In this document: positions 44,740 to 54,453 of the stretch, one piece after another
Numbering within the stretch: position 1 is the stretch's first letter
How the letters are laid out: each line of letters opens with the position of its first letter
Assembly: GCF_007846095.1 (NCBI RefSeq)
Contig: NZ_VOEI01000004.1
Span: 186,001 to 250,000, forward strand
Reading direction: 5' to 3'
DNA: 64,000 nt
DNA from: Mucilaginibacter achroorhodeus
GTDB taxonomy: Bacteria; Bacteroidota; Bacteroidia; Sphingobacteriales; Sphingobacteriaceae
Translations under genes and position numbers: made by a program
Notes under the pieces: model-generated
The model's input: only the letters and a program-made list of their open reading frames with translations
Databases searched by the model: none
What the model was told of the DNA's origin: nothing

Positions 44740-45406
44740 ATAAAGCTTTTATTGATTTCGTATCAGCAAAATCCCTGCTCCGTTGCAGGCAGATTCTCAG
44801 ATTCTGATTATTAAATTGCTGCAAGTCATTATAGTTGATGTCCAGCTGGTCGCTGGCGTGGTTGATCAGTTCGAGTCTTTCGGCATCGGTCATTTGAGTT
44901 TTAAAACCATTGATGACTAATAATATCTGATCAAGATTTTGAACACTCGCATCGAGGATGCCACTATAAACTTTTTGCATATAAGAAATCTCATCAGGTC
45001 TGAAGTGATTATCTTTCTGAAACAATCCCCAGGCTCTCTTATATTGCCCCACAAGGGCTGCCTGTTTCAAGGTGACCTCTTTTATTCGTTGGTAATAGGC
45101 AATGGTAGATTTGATCTTCCACAATTCAGTATAATAGCCGCTATATAGTTGCTTTTGAGCTTCTGTCCACCCGGAAATCTCAGTTAATTTTATTTTAGAA
45201 AGTTCATTCTCCAATACCTTTTGGGCGTTTTGCAGCCAAATGGTTTTGTTCTGCATCCGTTGCACTTTGAGATCTATGGCTTTGATCACCTTCTTTACCG
45301 TCAGCTTTATGACTTCACCCACAAGGAACTGCGCATGAACTTTAGGAGCTGATAGCATCATTAAAGCAGCAATAATTATCGCCGGCATTACCTTAAAATT
45401 TTTCAT
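44726..45406 (-). CDS. TerB/TraI-like transfer protein, copy 1
   Basis: A 226-residue paralogue with a signal peptide (IIIAALMMLSAPKVHAQ), then a helical body (VIKAIDLKVQRMQNKTIWLQ), GFKTQMTDAERLELINHASD and the end SIKALYGIN. It is the closest of the three to the usual single-copy form. AAGGGGG upstream is a good ribosome site. Confidence 0.85.
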   Translation of the reverse strand: MKNFKVMPAIIIAALMMLSAPKVHAQFLVGEVIKLTVKKVIKAIDLKVQRMQNKTIWLQNAQKVLENELSKIKLTEISGWTEAQKQLYSGYYTELWKIKSTIAYYQRIKEVTLKQAALVGQYKRAWGLFQKDNHFRPDEISYMQKVYSGILDASVQNLDQILLVINGFKTQMTDAERLELINHASDQLDINYNDLQQFNNQNLRICLQRSRDFADTKSIKALYGIN

Positions 45407-45465
45407 AAAAAGTCCCCCTTACCCTCATTTCTATGAGAGTTCACTTTTGATTAAAACGAGATTAA

Positions 45466-45834
45466 TTACTTGATTTTTAAGTACTCTGTGCCCTTTAAGC
45501 TCAAAGATTTCCCATCTTCACTAAAGGTAATTTGTCTGCCTAATTCTGTTTCAGACAGAAACATATTGTCCTTATTCCATTGGGCTGACCATCTTTCAGA
45601 TTTAAATTCTTTTGCCATAATTGAACCGTTTCTAATTTTTTGAAACCCGGTTTTCCGCTCAATCTCGTAGCTTAGTTCTGATTTTTTGGAAAGGATAAGA
45701 GTGTCAAAAGCAATACTGTATTCGCTTTGAGCTTTGTTTACGTAACTGCCTGAAAAATCACTATTTGTTTCACTGTTACCACAGCCTGCGAATAGGAAAC
45801 TTATTGCAAGAAAATAAATGATCGACGCTTTCAT
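45466..45834 (-). CDS. Lipoprotein inside tra operon
   Basis: A 122-residue lipoprotein: signal and lipobox LFAGC (Cys about 18), then SDFSGSYVNKAQSEYSIAFD and SLSLKGTEYLKIK. It lies between traG and the TerB-like genes. By position it could be an entry-exclusion or channel lipoprotein, which is inference. Confidence 0.8.
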   Translation of the reverse strand: MKASIIYFLAISFLFAGCGNSETNSDFSGSYVNKAQSEYSIAFDTLILSKKSELSYEIERKTGFQKIRNGSIMAKEFKSERWSAQWNKDNMFLSETELGRQITFSEDGKSLSLKGTEYLKIK

Positions 45835-45846
45835 AATAATATTTGG

Positions 45847-48336
45847 TTAAGCTACTTTTTCAATTTCTTCCTGGACAATTGCTGCGATGCCGCGCTGAAT
45901 GCTCCCATACTTTCTAGCATACTCTTGAACCCTTGCTTTTTCTGCTGATTCCGTTGTATAAGTCCAGTACTCTTCACGGCTTACTTCTGTACGATACACT
46001 TTTGAGAGTTGACCATTGAGACTGATAAATACTTCCTTGTATTTGAATTTTTCATCGTTGTTGCGGTTCATGCTCATGATCAGCGCCGTCTCCTTATCCG
46101 TGATCCCTAAGAGCTGCTGAATTTTAGGAAAGTCATTCTGGTATTTGCGCTGGTCAAGAAGAATTTTGCAGTCACTGTTGTTGATGATGGCCTGTTTAAC
46201 CACCGGAGAACTAATTATATCTTCAATATCCTGGGTAACCACCAAGGCTTCGCCAAAATATTTACGGACCGTTTTAAATAAGTATTTGATGTACTCTGCC
46301 ATGCCTTCACGCGCAATGGCTTTCCAGGCTTCCTCGATCAAAATCATCTTCCGGGTAGCCTTGCTCAGTTTGCGCATTTTGGACACAAAGGTTTCCATTA
46401 TAATCAGTGTAACCACCGGGAAAAGAATGGGATGATCTTTGATATTGTCTAATTCGAAAACAATAAAACGACGGTGCAATAAGTCGAGGTTTTCCCTTGC
46501 ATTTAACAGGTAAGCATACTCACCACCTTTGTAATATGGCTTTAATACGAACAGCATGTTATCAATATCAAAACGCTCATCTTTGACTTTTGATTGTTTC
46601 ATCGCCTCATAAAAGTCTCCCGCCAGAAATTCATAAAAGCTATTGAAGCAAGGAAATGTATCAAGATTTGACTTAAGCTTTTCATAATAGTGGTACAAGG
46701 CGTCGGAAATTGCGATGTATTCCGAACGTTGAACACCTTCATCTTCTTTCTTCCATAATGCAAGGATCATGGCCTTGATACTTTCTTTCTTTTCTGTATC
46801 CAGGTAGTCACCTTGAGCTATATAGAAGGGATTAAAGCTGATCGGGTTATCTTCTGAATAAGTGAAGTAGTAACCTCCGACGAATTCACACAATCCCTGG
46901 TAACTATGACCAACATCCACCAATACGATGTGAGCGCCCTGCTCAAAATAGCTTCGCAGCAAGTGATTAGTAAAGAATGATTTGCCGCTGCCGGATGGCC
47001 CTAAAATAAATTTATTGCGATTGGTCGTGACTCCCTTTTCCATCGGTTCATCACTGATATCCACATGAACCGGTTTACCTGATAACCGATCTCCTAAACG
47101 CAGACCGCACGGACTGATACTTGACTGGTAGTTGGTCTCTAAGTTGAGAAAGCAGGTAGCCTGTTCAACAAAGGTATCAAAGGTATCATTCATGGGGAAT
47201 GTAGCTTCATTGCCTGGTAGTCCAGACCACCAGATCTGCGGTGCTCCGTCAGTTTCTTGCTTCGGTTGGGCATCCATTTGAGCTAAAGCCGAGCTCACCT
47301 TATTTTTAAGGTCTTTCAATTCTGCACGGTCATCAGTCCAGGCCATAACGTTGAAGTGTGCTTTTACCGGTAAACGCTGGTGGCTGATCGCTTCATTCAA
47401 AAATTCGTGGGTAGCATCGCGGCTGATCGCATTTTCCCGAGAATAAGCCGATAAGGATTGTAAGCGGAGTTTTTTGGCTTCCAGCTTCTTTAACGTTAGT
47501 GTGCTGTCTTCAATAAAAATAAACTGATTGTAAACATGGTTACACCTCAATAAGGTTCCTATAGGTGAAGCAAAGCCGGTGCTGAATTTGGTTTTATCCG
47601 TGCTGTACTTGTCAAAGGTGATCCTCGGGCCACAGAGCGGCGGCAGGTCTTCCGCATCACTCAGGGTGAATAGCTGGCAGTAATCACCGCCAATGCGTAT
47701 TTCATCCTGGATATGGATGTCTTTCAATAGGGCACCACTATTTTTATTAAGCAAAAAGCAATATTGTTCGAGAACACCGGCTGACTTTGGTGTACCGGCC
47801 AGCCCGTCATCACCTATGCGTCGCAGTGTAATTAAGCCACTATCTTCAAGTACTTTAACAAACTGTCCGGCATTGTCTAAAAAGTCTCGAAACAACTCTT
47901 CGGAAGTAGTCTGATTAGGAACTATCCGCTTACGCATCAGCGTACTGACCGCACTGGTGTAAGGTTTGAACTTTTCTGGCTTCTTAGTCAGAAATATATG
48001 GCAGTGATGATGTAAAAAGGGCCGCTCATGAAAATGCTTTTCGCTCGAATGAGATAGAAAGGTTTTTACCTGAGTTTCACCGTTGACCTGAAAGCGCGCT
48101 CCATATCGTTCGCTTAAGAACCAATCTTGTTTATGAAAGATACAATTCTTTGGGAGCAGCTTTAACGCTTTGATCCAGGTTTCATGAAAGCTATGATACT
48201 CGTCATTGGACAAAGTAAATATCTCTGGCAGTGTGACCTCATATCCAATCGTAAGGTCGCCCTGTGCGGAAAGCATACAGTCATGCTGAACCTTGTAAAC
48301 AGGAAACACCTGCTCTGCTTTACTATGTGATCTCAT
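45847..48336 (-). CDS. traG: Conjugative transposon ATPase TraG (VirB4-like)
   Basis: An 829-residue VirB4-type ATPase that powers the secretion channel. Walker A FILGPSGSGKSFF at about 445-457, Walker B RKMILIEEAWKAIA, and VVTQDIED. N-terminal part carries the family start FPVYKVQHDCMLSAQGDLTIGY. Overlaps traF by 4 nt. Confidence 0.95.
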   Translation of the reverse strand: MRSHSKAEQVFPVYKVQHDCMLSAQGDLTIGYEVTLPEIFTLSNDEYHSFHETWIKALKLLPKNCIFHKQDWFLSERYGARFQVNGETQVKTFLSHSSEKHFHERPFLHHHCHIFLTKKPEKFKPYTSAVSTLMRKRIVPNQTTSEELFRDFLDNAGQFVKVLEDSGLITLRRIGDDGLAGTPKSAGVLEQYCFLLNKNSGALLKDIHIQDEIRIGGDYCQLFTLSDAEDLPPLCGPRITFDKYSTDKTKFSTGFASPIGTLLRCNHVYNQFIFIEDSTLTLKKLEAKKLRLQSLSAYSRENAISRDATHEFLNEAISHQRLPVKAHFNVMAWTDDRAELKDLKNKVSSALAQMDAQPKQETDGAPQIWWSGLPGNEATFPMNDTFDTFVEQATCFLNLETNYQSSISPCGLRLGDRLSGKPVHVDISDEPMEKGVTTNRNKFILGPSGSGKSFFTNHLLRSYFEQGAHIVLVDVGHSYQGLCEFVGGYYFTYSEDNPISFNPFYIAQGDYLDTEKKESIKAMILALWKKEDEGVQRSEYIAISDALYHYYEKLKSNLDTFPCFNSFYEFLAGDFYEAMKQSKVKDERFDIDNMLFVLKPYYKGGEYAYLLNARENLDLLHRRFIVFELDNIKDHPILFPVVTLIIMETFVSKMRKLSKATRKMILIEEAWKAIAREGMAEYIKYLFKTVRKYFGEALVVTQDIEDIISSPVVKQAIINNSDCKILLDQRKYQNDFPKIQQLLGITDKETALIMSMNRNNDEKFKYKEVFISLNGQLSKVYRTEVSREEYWTYTTESAEKARVQEYARKYGSIQRGIAAIVQEEIEKVA

Positions 48337-48665
48337 GATGTTCGTTTTAATCGTAAAAAAACTTGACGCGTTTTAAACTGAAGGTATTTTGGCAGGTAAC
48401 GCTTTGCCGATCTCTTCATCAAACCATGCTGACCATATTTATGGCTTAGCTTAAATACCTGATAGAAAAGCAGACTTCCAAGCGCACCGATCATGATGAC
48501 ACAAAACGTCACCGGGACACCTACCAGGTACATGATCGCAAACCCGACAAGTAAAAGAACAAGCCCGCCAGCTAGGTAGCCAATGTATTGTGCTTTCAGC
48601 CCTTTAAATTCTATCGGCTTATTAATCCCCTTATTAATATGATATAGTGCCATGGTAATTCGCAT
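48333..48665 (-). CDS. traF: Conjugative transposon protein TraF (DUF4133)
   Basis: A 110-residue protein with two membrane helices (YIGYLAGGLVLLLVGFAIMY, FCVIMIGALGSLLFYQVF), typical DUF4133 with YHINKGINKPIEFKGLKAQY. VirB3-like role. ATG at 48,665 overlaps the traE stop; an ATG at 48,653 is possible. Confidence 0.92.
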   Translation of the reverse strand: MRITMALYHINKGINKPIEFKGLKAQYIGYLAGGLVLLLVGFAIMYLVGVPVTFCVIMIGALGSLLFYQVFKLSHKYGQHGLMKRSAKRYLPKYLQFKTRQVFLRLKRTS

Positions 48666-49003
48666 TAAACACCAAAAAAAGATTTGAGTACGGTAGCAAC
48701 AACCACGAGAAAGATGCAGCTTCCAAACCAGCTGGACGCCACTTTCCCGGTATCGTGTTCCCCGTCATTCCACTTCTTATAGACCTTTATCGCACCGACC
48801 AAACCCACCAAGGCACCGATAGCATACATTAAAGTGGTCCCGGTGGTGAAATAGCTTTTAACCTGCGTTGTTGCTTCCTGGATACCTGCATTACCGTCTT
48901 GTGCATATAAGCTAAAGCTGATCAGCATCAACGTCAACATTCCGCAGATCGTTTTTAATGCATGTTTTACGCTGTATGCTCTTTTTACTTGCTGTGATTT
49001 CAT
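48665..49003 (-). CDS. traE: Conjugative transposon protein TraE (DUF4134)
   Basis: A 112-residue DUF4134 protein with a signal peptide and two helices (YAIGALVGLVGAIKVYKKW, WFGSCIFLVVVATVLKSFF). VirB2/pilin-like position in the operon. Confidence 0.93.
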   Translation of the reverse strand: MKSQQVKRAYSVKHALKTICGMLTLMLISFSLYAQDGNAGIQEATTQVKSYFTTGTTLMYAIGALVGLVGAIKVYKKWNDGEHDTGKVASSWFGSCIFLVVVATVLKSFFGV

Positions 49004-49038
49004 GATAACCGATTTTTAAGATTTATATAAATGATTAA

Positions 49039-49566
49039 TTAATTCCATTTTGGTAATTCATCCGCGGTAAGATCAAATAGTAAATTCTCAGCGGACTGGC
49101 TGATCACATGAGTGGTAACCTTGGAAAAATCTATTTCTGCCTGATACGGCTGAAATGATCCTATAAGTATTTTTAGCAAAGAGAGGAACTCGGATTTATT
49201 GTCTACATCCTTAAAAGCTGCAATAAGATTATCAGTTTCGCCAATCAGTTGCGCTTCCGGAATTGTAATGTTGTTGTTTGAATCGGTTAAATCGCCAGTT
49301 GAATCCAGGCTTTCATTTAATTCCTCGTCGGCGAATTGTAGTTCCTGTTCCTCTACAATACGCACATGCTTGTCCGGACGGGCGGCACCCATCAGTTCCG
49401 TAGGTGAAATGGAGCCGCCTTGCGACATTACCGCGCTTTGCTGTTTTGATGTGAAGAGATTTGAGATCTCGCGCTGATAGTAACGCAGAAGTACATACAG
49501 GTAGTAGGTTACACTGATGATAGCGATGGCCGCAAAATACTGCTGCCAGGAAATTGATGACAACAT
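49039..49566 (-). CDS. Membrane-anchored acidic transfer protein
   Basis: A 175-residue protein, one N-terminal helix (YFAAIAIISVTYYLYVLL) and a long acidic cytoplasmic tail (EEQELQFADEELNESLDSTG). First gene of the tra operon, at the traD place, 36 nt before traE. The twin dyad lies 70 nt upstream. Family not recognised. Confidence 0.8.
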   Translation of the reverse strand: MLSSISWQQYFAAIAIISVTYYLYVLLRYYQREISNLFTSKQQSAVMSQGGSISPTELMGAARPDKHVRIVEEQELQFADEELNESLDSTGDLTDSNNNITIPEAQLIGETDNLIAAFKDVDNKSEFLSLLKILIGSFQPYQAEIDFSKVTTHVISQSAENLLFDLTADELPKWN

Positions 49567-49635
49567 ACCGCTTTGTTTTAAAGATCATCTGCACCATGCA
49601 GCGATCCCTGAAACAAAGGTTGGGCTATCTCCAAA

Positions 49636-49673
49636 AAATTTATCACACCTCATGTACAAGGTAGGATAAATTT
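49636..49673. promoter_or_regulatory. Long dyad before tra operon, copy 1
   Basis: A 38-bp dyad: AAATTTATC and GATAAATTT outer arms, inner CACCTCATGTACAAGGTAGG. A near copy lies at 55,143. It is 70 nt before the first tra gene on the minus strand. Confidence 0.75.
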
Positions 49674-49709
49674 TTTTTAATTAACTAATAATCAAACTTT
49701 TACAAAATA

Positions 49710-50576
49710 CTAAAATTTCAGCTTTTGTTGAACTGAGCCATCTTCATCAAGTTTTTGGTCGATTTTTCGGAGCAGCGACAACTTCAATTTATCTAACAAC
49801 AATGTACGATCCTTCTTTCGCCTGGTGATGTCGGTATATTTATGGTAATACTGGCCCAAATCAATGTGAAAAACGGTTTGAAAGAAACTAACCACCGATT
49901 TAATTTCTGCATTGCCGTTATTAAAAGCACCTGCTGCAACCAACGCATAGATCAGCTCGATAAGATCCGTTTTGCTAAAAGTCCAGGTGAGGGGTAATTC
50001 GATGCTCATTTCAGGTGGACGCTCATCATGATTGTTGATTTTCTGCAATTCGATATTCAGGAAGTCCTGGTATTTTTCATTAGCAATGATGTTGGCGAGC
50101 TTATAGTCATGGCTGGTTGAGTAAACCTCATCTTCTTCAAACTTCTCCAGTTCCACATGTACATCGAATCCACCACGTGTAAAGTAAACCTGGTCCATTT
50201 GGGTTGAGCCGGACCGGTAATATTGATAAAAGGCAGCGTTGTGGTCGAAGTATCGTTTAAGATCTGCTAGTTCGGAGTTGATGTATTCTTTCAGATGATC
50301 CTCGGCACCTGTCGGCCTCTTCATCAAAAAGTTGTAGACACTGATAAAATAGATGTATTTGCTGTAAAACATCGGCTTTACTTCTTTGAAAAAGTGGATC
50401 TCGTCGTCAACGCTTTCGAAAGAGTAACTGGAAATATAGCTTTTCAGCTTTGCCATCGCCTTTTTGCAAAGTATGATCGAGGCTTTGTATTGTTCGGCCA
50501 GAGGTTCGCCGTTCGTAGAAATTTCGTTTAATTGATTTTCTAAAGCACTATAGAAGCGTTCGGTGATGGTGCGCAT
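49710..50576 (-). CDS. rteC: RteC-like regulator
   Basis: A 288-residue RteC-domain protein, by CTnDOT knowledge a DNA-binding protein needed for excision control. Recognisable are FFKEVKPMFYSKYIYFISVYNF, FTRGGFDVHVELEKFEEDE, WTFSKTDLIELIYALVAAGA and ITRRKKDRTLLLDKLKLSLL. The ATG at 50,576 is used. It lies between the mob operon and the tra operon; its neighbours RteA/RteB are not in the window. Confidence 0.93.
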   Translation of the reverse strand: MRTITERFYSALENQLNEISTNGEPLAEQYKASIILCKKAMAKLKSYISSYSFESVDDEIHFFKEVKPMFYSKYIYFISVYNFLMKRPTGAEDHLKEYINSELADLKRYFDHNAAFYQYYRSGSTQMDQVYFTRGGFDVHVELEKFEEDEVYSTSHDYKLANIIANEKYQDFLNIELQKINNHDERPPEMSIELPLTWTFSKTDLIELIYALVAAGAFNNGNAEIKSVVSFFQTVFHIDLGQYYHKYTDITRRKKDRTLLLDKLKLSLLRKIDQKLDEDGSVQQKLKF

Positions 50577-50623
50577 ATAAGTAAGGATAAGGCTATTAGG
50601 GTATTTCTTATTACGCAAAATAA

Positions 50624-50649
50624 GAATAGCGTGTTACAACACGCTATTC
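50624..50649 (-). terminator. Terminator of mob operon
   Basis: Perfect 12-bp stem GAATAGCGTGTT/AACACGCTATTC with a two-base centre; T-rich downstream on the minus strand (TTATTTT). It follows the coupling protein gene. Confidence 0.85.
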
Positions 50650-50703
50650 AAAAAAGTTCATATTAAATCAATATTACGTTAATATGACGTTTGGTGTTAT
50701 TTC

Positions 50704-52638
50704 TTAAGAGTTAACAATCACACTTTGTACAATTACCTTAATGTCGTCTTTTATTTGCTGATAATTTTGAAGAATAGTAGCTTGATCAATATTCCTTACA
50801 CTGGGAATAGTTTTGTATGCCAATTCCTCTTTGTTGAGTGCCAAGTGGTCATTTTGTATCTCGTTATGAAATACTTTTAATTCAATCTTATTGGTTGGAT
50901 CATCAGACACCATGCCCACAAATTCACCTGAAGAAAGTCCGGCAATCTTAGAAGCGGGAATTGCGAAATCCAGTTGTGTTGATCTGCTGATCGAAGTGTC
51001 CTGGCTGTTGATGGATACACTTTCTTTTTGTTGATTGATCTTGCCAAAACGTTCGGAAAGTTGTTTTGCTGTATCTCCTGTGACCTGACCGCAAACGATG
51101 TTGCCAACAATGTTCATGATAACTTCAGCCTGGTCGCGTCCATAATCTTTTTTTAACTGGCTGTAATCCTGAACGGCAAGTGTAACCGCTACCTTGTTCG
51201 ACCTGGCCGTGGCGATGAGATGATCAATTCCGTTGAAATAGATCGTTGGAAATTCATCAAAGATCATACTGCACTTTTGCCTGTTCTTTTGGTTGACCAG
51301 CTTATTGATCCGGTTAATGTATAGAGACAGCACAGCGCCGTTTACCTGCGACTTTTGCGGGTTGTTAGCCAGGCAAACGATCTTCGGTTCGTCTGGGTTG
51401 TTGATGTCAAAAGAGAAATCATCGCCGCTCAATACGTAATAAAGCTGTGGTGAAGACAATCGGGCTAAGCTGATCTTGGCGCTTGCGACCTGGCCTTCCA
51501 ACTGTTCAAAAGCCTCATTTTGCCAGGCAGAAATAAATGGATTGATCAGGACTTCAATTTCGGGCTCCTGCAACAACACTTCGAATAAATCTTTATAATC
51601 CACCTGTGCCAGCTCAATAACGTGTGGCAAAGTACAAAAGCGCCCGTCCTGGTACTTTCTTAAAAACCACATGATCGCGGTAATAAAATTAATGGGCGAC
51701 TCGACAAAGAAATCCCCTTGTTTTTTGATCCACTCCCGATTTAACCCGAGCATAATCGTTCTGCTGGCATCGATAGCATCCGTGATATCCAGCATGGTTT
51801 CCGGCTCTAATGGGTTAGCACGGTGCATTATCTGTTCCAAATTGATGACGTAGAAGGTAGGCCTGACCTTATATAAGTGCCCGTATTTCAGCAATGCGTT
51901 ATAAGCAATCTTGGTGAGATCGTCGTATTTAAAGTCATAGATCAGCATAGAGAATCCTTTACTGATATGCTGGGTGATGATGTGACGGATAACGAAATAG
52001 GATTTACCGGAGCCAGGACTACCGCCGATAAGTGTGCCTCTAAAGGGGTTAATAATATTGATCCAGCTGTTACGCACCTTTCCTTTGTAATGATAAACCG
52101 CAGGCAGGTTGATCGAGTATTCGTTATCCAAATAGCGTTCTTCCTGGGGAAATGATTCGTTGGCTTTATTAAAAATGTCATTAGCCAGCTTAAGCTTTAA
52201 AATTCTAAATAACGCACTTATCCCTGATAACATAAACAGGTAGCCAAACGAAGTAATGCTGATATAAAGCAGTGCCCTCACAGCGAATGAGTAGTGTGCC
52301 TTTAAAAATACCGCACTCAAAAAATAAAGCAGCAAACCGATCACGGCAAAAGCCAAGGCGCTACGGGCTTTGATCTTCTCATCCTTTTTACCTTTAGTAC
52401 CCAATAATGAAATCATCAGCGTGATCAAAGCGGCCAGCTTAGCCAGCATAGTACTTTTGAAAATGGCCATTTTGGAGACTGGAAGTAAGATACTGTCTAC
52501 AATAGATTGGGTTAAACCCCATTTCTGAAATGCCCTAGAGCATGTCAGGTAGAAATGAAGGAACAATATGGCCAGGCTGATAAACCGGGTAAAGTCAATG
52601 ATCCTTCTTAATGCTTGTTCATTTTCACCTGTTTGCAT
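50704..52638 (-). CDS. mobC: Type IV coupling protein (VirD4/MobC-like)
   Basis: A 644-residue coupling ATPase that brings the relaxase-DNA complex to the channel. Walker A IGGSPGSGKSYF at about 203-214, Walker B KCSMIFDEFPTIYF, plus N-terminal membrane helices (FISLAILFLHFYL). TraG/MobC group in Bacteroidota. Last gene of the mob operon. Confidence 0.94.
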   Translation of the reverse strand: MQTGENEQALRRIIDFTRFISLAILFLHFYLTCSRAFQKWGLTQSIVDSILLPVSKMAIFKSTMLAKLAALITLMISLLGTKGKKDEKIKARSALAFAVIGLLLYFLSAVFLKAHYSFAVRALLYISITSFGYLFMLSGISALFRILKLKLANDIFNKANESFPQEERYLDNEYSINLPAVYHYKGKVRNSWINIINPFRGTLIGGSPGSGKSYFVIRHIITQHISKGFSMLIYDFKYDDLTKIAYNALLKYGHLYKVRPTFYVINLEQIMHRANPLEPETMLDITDAIDASRTIMLGLNREWIKKQGDFFVESPINFITAIMWFLRKYQDGRFCTLPHVIELAQVDYKDLFEVLLQEPEIEVLINPFISAWQNEAFEQLEGQVASAKISLARLSSPQLYYVLSGDDFSFDINNPDEPKIVCLANNPQKSQVNGAVLSLYINRINKLVNQKNRQKCSMIFDEFPTIYFNGIDHLIATARSNKVAVTLAVQDYSQLKKDYGRDQAEVIMNIVGNIVCGQVTGDTAKQLSERFGKINQQKESVSINSQDTSISRSTQLDFAIPASKIAGLSSGEFVGMVSDDPTNKIELKVFHNEIQNDHLALNKEELAYKTIPSVRNIDQATILQNYQQIKDDIKVIVQSVIVNS

Positions 52639-52649
52639 GATTGAAATTT

Positions 52650-53900
52650 TTAAAGTGAATGTCCTCTGCGTTTTTTCTTACGCTTTTTTTGCTGAAGCCT
52701 GCCGATCGCAGCCATATCTTGCCTTTCCTCCTGGTAAAGTGCATCTATGATGGACCTGCCTTCCAATTGCTGATCGGCATAAATATTTGAAGTATTTATG
52801 TTAGTATGGTTAACTGGAGAGCCCGTCCGCTGAAGTTCCTCACGCGAAACAACTGATTGGGAAAAGTATTGGGATAGGCTGTTAGCGCTATAGCTCTTTC
52901 CTAAATCGCTGCCGTTAAACACTGCTTTAGCGTGATGGTCGACAAACGTAACACCGTACATTCTGCCTTCGTCGCTGTGTCTGAATATCGCATCTATCTT
53001 TTGTGCCTTAAGTTTGAGCTGAAATTCTTTTGTGCTAACTGAACTGGTAAGGACGGTATCGACCTTGCTTTTCAGTTGTTCCTTCAATGTTTTCCGCAAC
53101 ACTTCATTCAGGGTAAATCGATTCTCAAGGGTTTTTAATGTTGGCTTCCCGTAGATACTGCTTGCTTTGATTGGCACGCCGATTTTGCCGCCGTTATGAT
53201 CCAAAGCCCAGTACACTAAACCATTTTTCTCAAACATCCTGGATTCTTTTGAGCCTCTGTCAGCAGCTACGTTAAATCCATTTAATACCGCATTCAATTC
53301 CGGCAAACTTGTAAACTTATAGTTTCGCAACACCTCGTTAACTACATTGGTAATCGCTCGTTTAGTTTCTGATTTGCCATAGGCGACCTGTTCCAATTTT
53401 AAAGAAGAAATAAGCCCCTGACCCTTTGTTTGCTCTTCTGCCTTCACCAACCCAAAATGCTGTTCGACTTGCTTTCGTGATTGCTCTGATGCTTTATTTG
53501 CCAGCAAATGAAAACTGATCCGGTTACCATCCGGCTTTATGTTCGTCGAAATGATATGAAGGTGCGGATGACCGGCATCTTGGTGCTGATAAACGAGGTA
53601 GGGTTGCGCACCAAATCCTAAACCTTCCATGTACGCATCGGCTATTTGCTGAAGGGTAACCTTATCTAAATTTTCACCAACTGCAAAGTTCAGCGAGACA
53701 TGCAGGGCGTTGACCTGGGTACGCTCATTCCGTTTGGTCAGGTCTGTTAACCGTTCCAACTTGTTACTAAAAGTAAGTTCATGCGGTTCCTTCAAATAGC
53801 CCTGTGCAAGGAGCAATTCAGCCTTTCCCAAACGAACTTTATGTTCGTTATAATTTATTGCACCGAGGATGCTTCGTCCGGTTTTAATTTTTGCGACCAT
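52650..53900 (-). CDS. mobB: Relaxase/mobilisation nuclease MobB
   Basis: A 416-residue MOBP-type relaxase that nicks oriT. Three-His motif HPHLHIIS at about 113-120 (YQHQDAGHPHLHII) and the N-terminal KTGRSILGAINYNEHKV. The basic end (QKKRKKKRRGHSL) may hold DNA. Overlaps mobA by 46 nt. Confidence 0.95.
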   Translation of the reverse strand: MVAKIKTGRSILGAINYNEHKVRLGKAELLLAQGYLKEPHELTFSNKLERLTDLTKRNERTQVNALHVSLNFAVGENLDKVTLQQIADAYMEGLGFGAQPYLVYQHQDAGHPHLHIISTNIKPDGNRISFHLLANKASEQSRKQVEQHFGLVKAEEQTKGQGLISSLKLEQVAYGKSETKRAITNVVNEVLRNYKFTSLPELNAVLNGFNVAADRGSKESRMFEKNGLVYWALDHNGGKIGVPIKASSIYGKPTLKTLENRFTLNEVLRKTLKEQLKSKVDTVLTSSVSTKEFQLKLKAQKIDAIFRHSDEGRMYGVTFVDHHAKAVFNGSDLGKSYSANSLSQYFSQSVVSREELQRTGSPVNHTNINTSNIYADQQLEGRSIIDALYQEERQDMAAIGRLQQKKRKKKRRGHSL

Positions 53901-54277
53901 AACTCTGAAAAGCTTTGCATCCGGTCTTTGATCTGGGCAATAGCCGGGTCTACTTTAGTTCCGATAATCGACATCAATGACAGCCACAAACGATTGTCTG
54001 CGGAGCCATGCGCAGCGTTGATCTGACGTACAGCCTGGTTTAAATTATTGCCAATGGCATTGAGTTCACGGCGCAGCAAGGAGAGCTCTTCCAGCATCTC
54101 ATCCATGGACTTGTCACGATAATTTACCGTGATCGGTTTTTCTAAAAGAACACTCCTAATGTATTCGCTCATTTTGCGAAAGCGTGTCTTTTTAAACCGC
54201 CGGTCAATTAGCAAAAACTCACCTGGTTTGAACCTCGTGGTGATCTTTCGCTCACGGTTTTCTTCCTCATTTTCCAT
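53855..54277 (-). CDS. mobA: Mobilisation protein MobA
   Basis: A 140-residue accessory relaxosome protein with a ribbon-helix-helix N-terminus (KITTRFKPGEFLLIDRRFKK, MSEYIRSVLLEKP) and helices behind. The ATG at 54,277 starts the charged MENEEENRERK; an ATG at 54,322 is the alternative. It is adjacent to the probable oriT. Confidence 0.88.
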   Translation of the reverse strand: MENEEENRERKITTRFKPGEFLLIDRRFKKTRFRKMSEYIRSVLLEKPITVNYRDKSMDEMLEELSLLRRELNAIGNNLNQAVRQINAAHGSADNRLWLSLMSIIGTKVDPAIAQIKDRMQSFSELWSQKLKPDEASSVQ

Positions 54278-54349
54278 ACCTTCTGTCTCTTTAAAAATCC
54301 GACTTCGGAGGGTTTTTACCATGCTCCCGGACTGACTTCGGAAGGGAGG

Positions 54350-54384
54350 GCAAGATCCGTTTGTCCGACAAACGTTTATCTTGC
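54350..54384. other. Nested inverted repeat, putative oriT
   Basis: Outer arms GCAAGAT/ATCTTGC (7 bp) enclose inner arms CGTTTGT/ACAAACG with loop CCG. A further GATTGC/GCAATC pair follows at 54,386-54,405. Its place just upstream of mobA, and structure, fit an origin of transfer or an attenuator. Confidence 0.5.
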
Positions 54385-54453
54385 TGATTGCTTAAAAATG
54401 CAATCTCGTCCTTTTGCAAAGCCCTCGATTTGGATTTGTTCAACGTCATCAAC

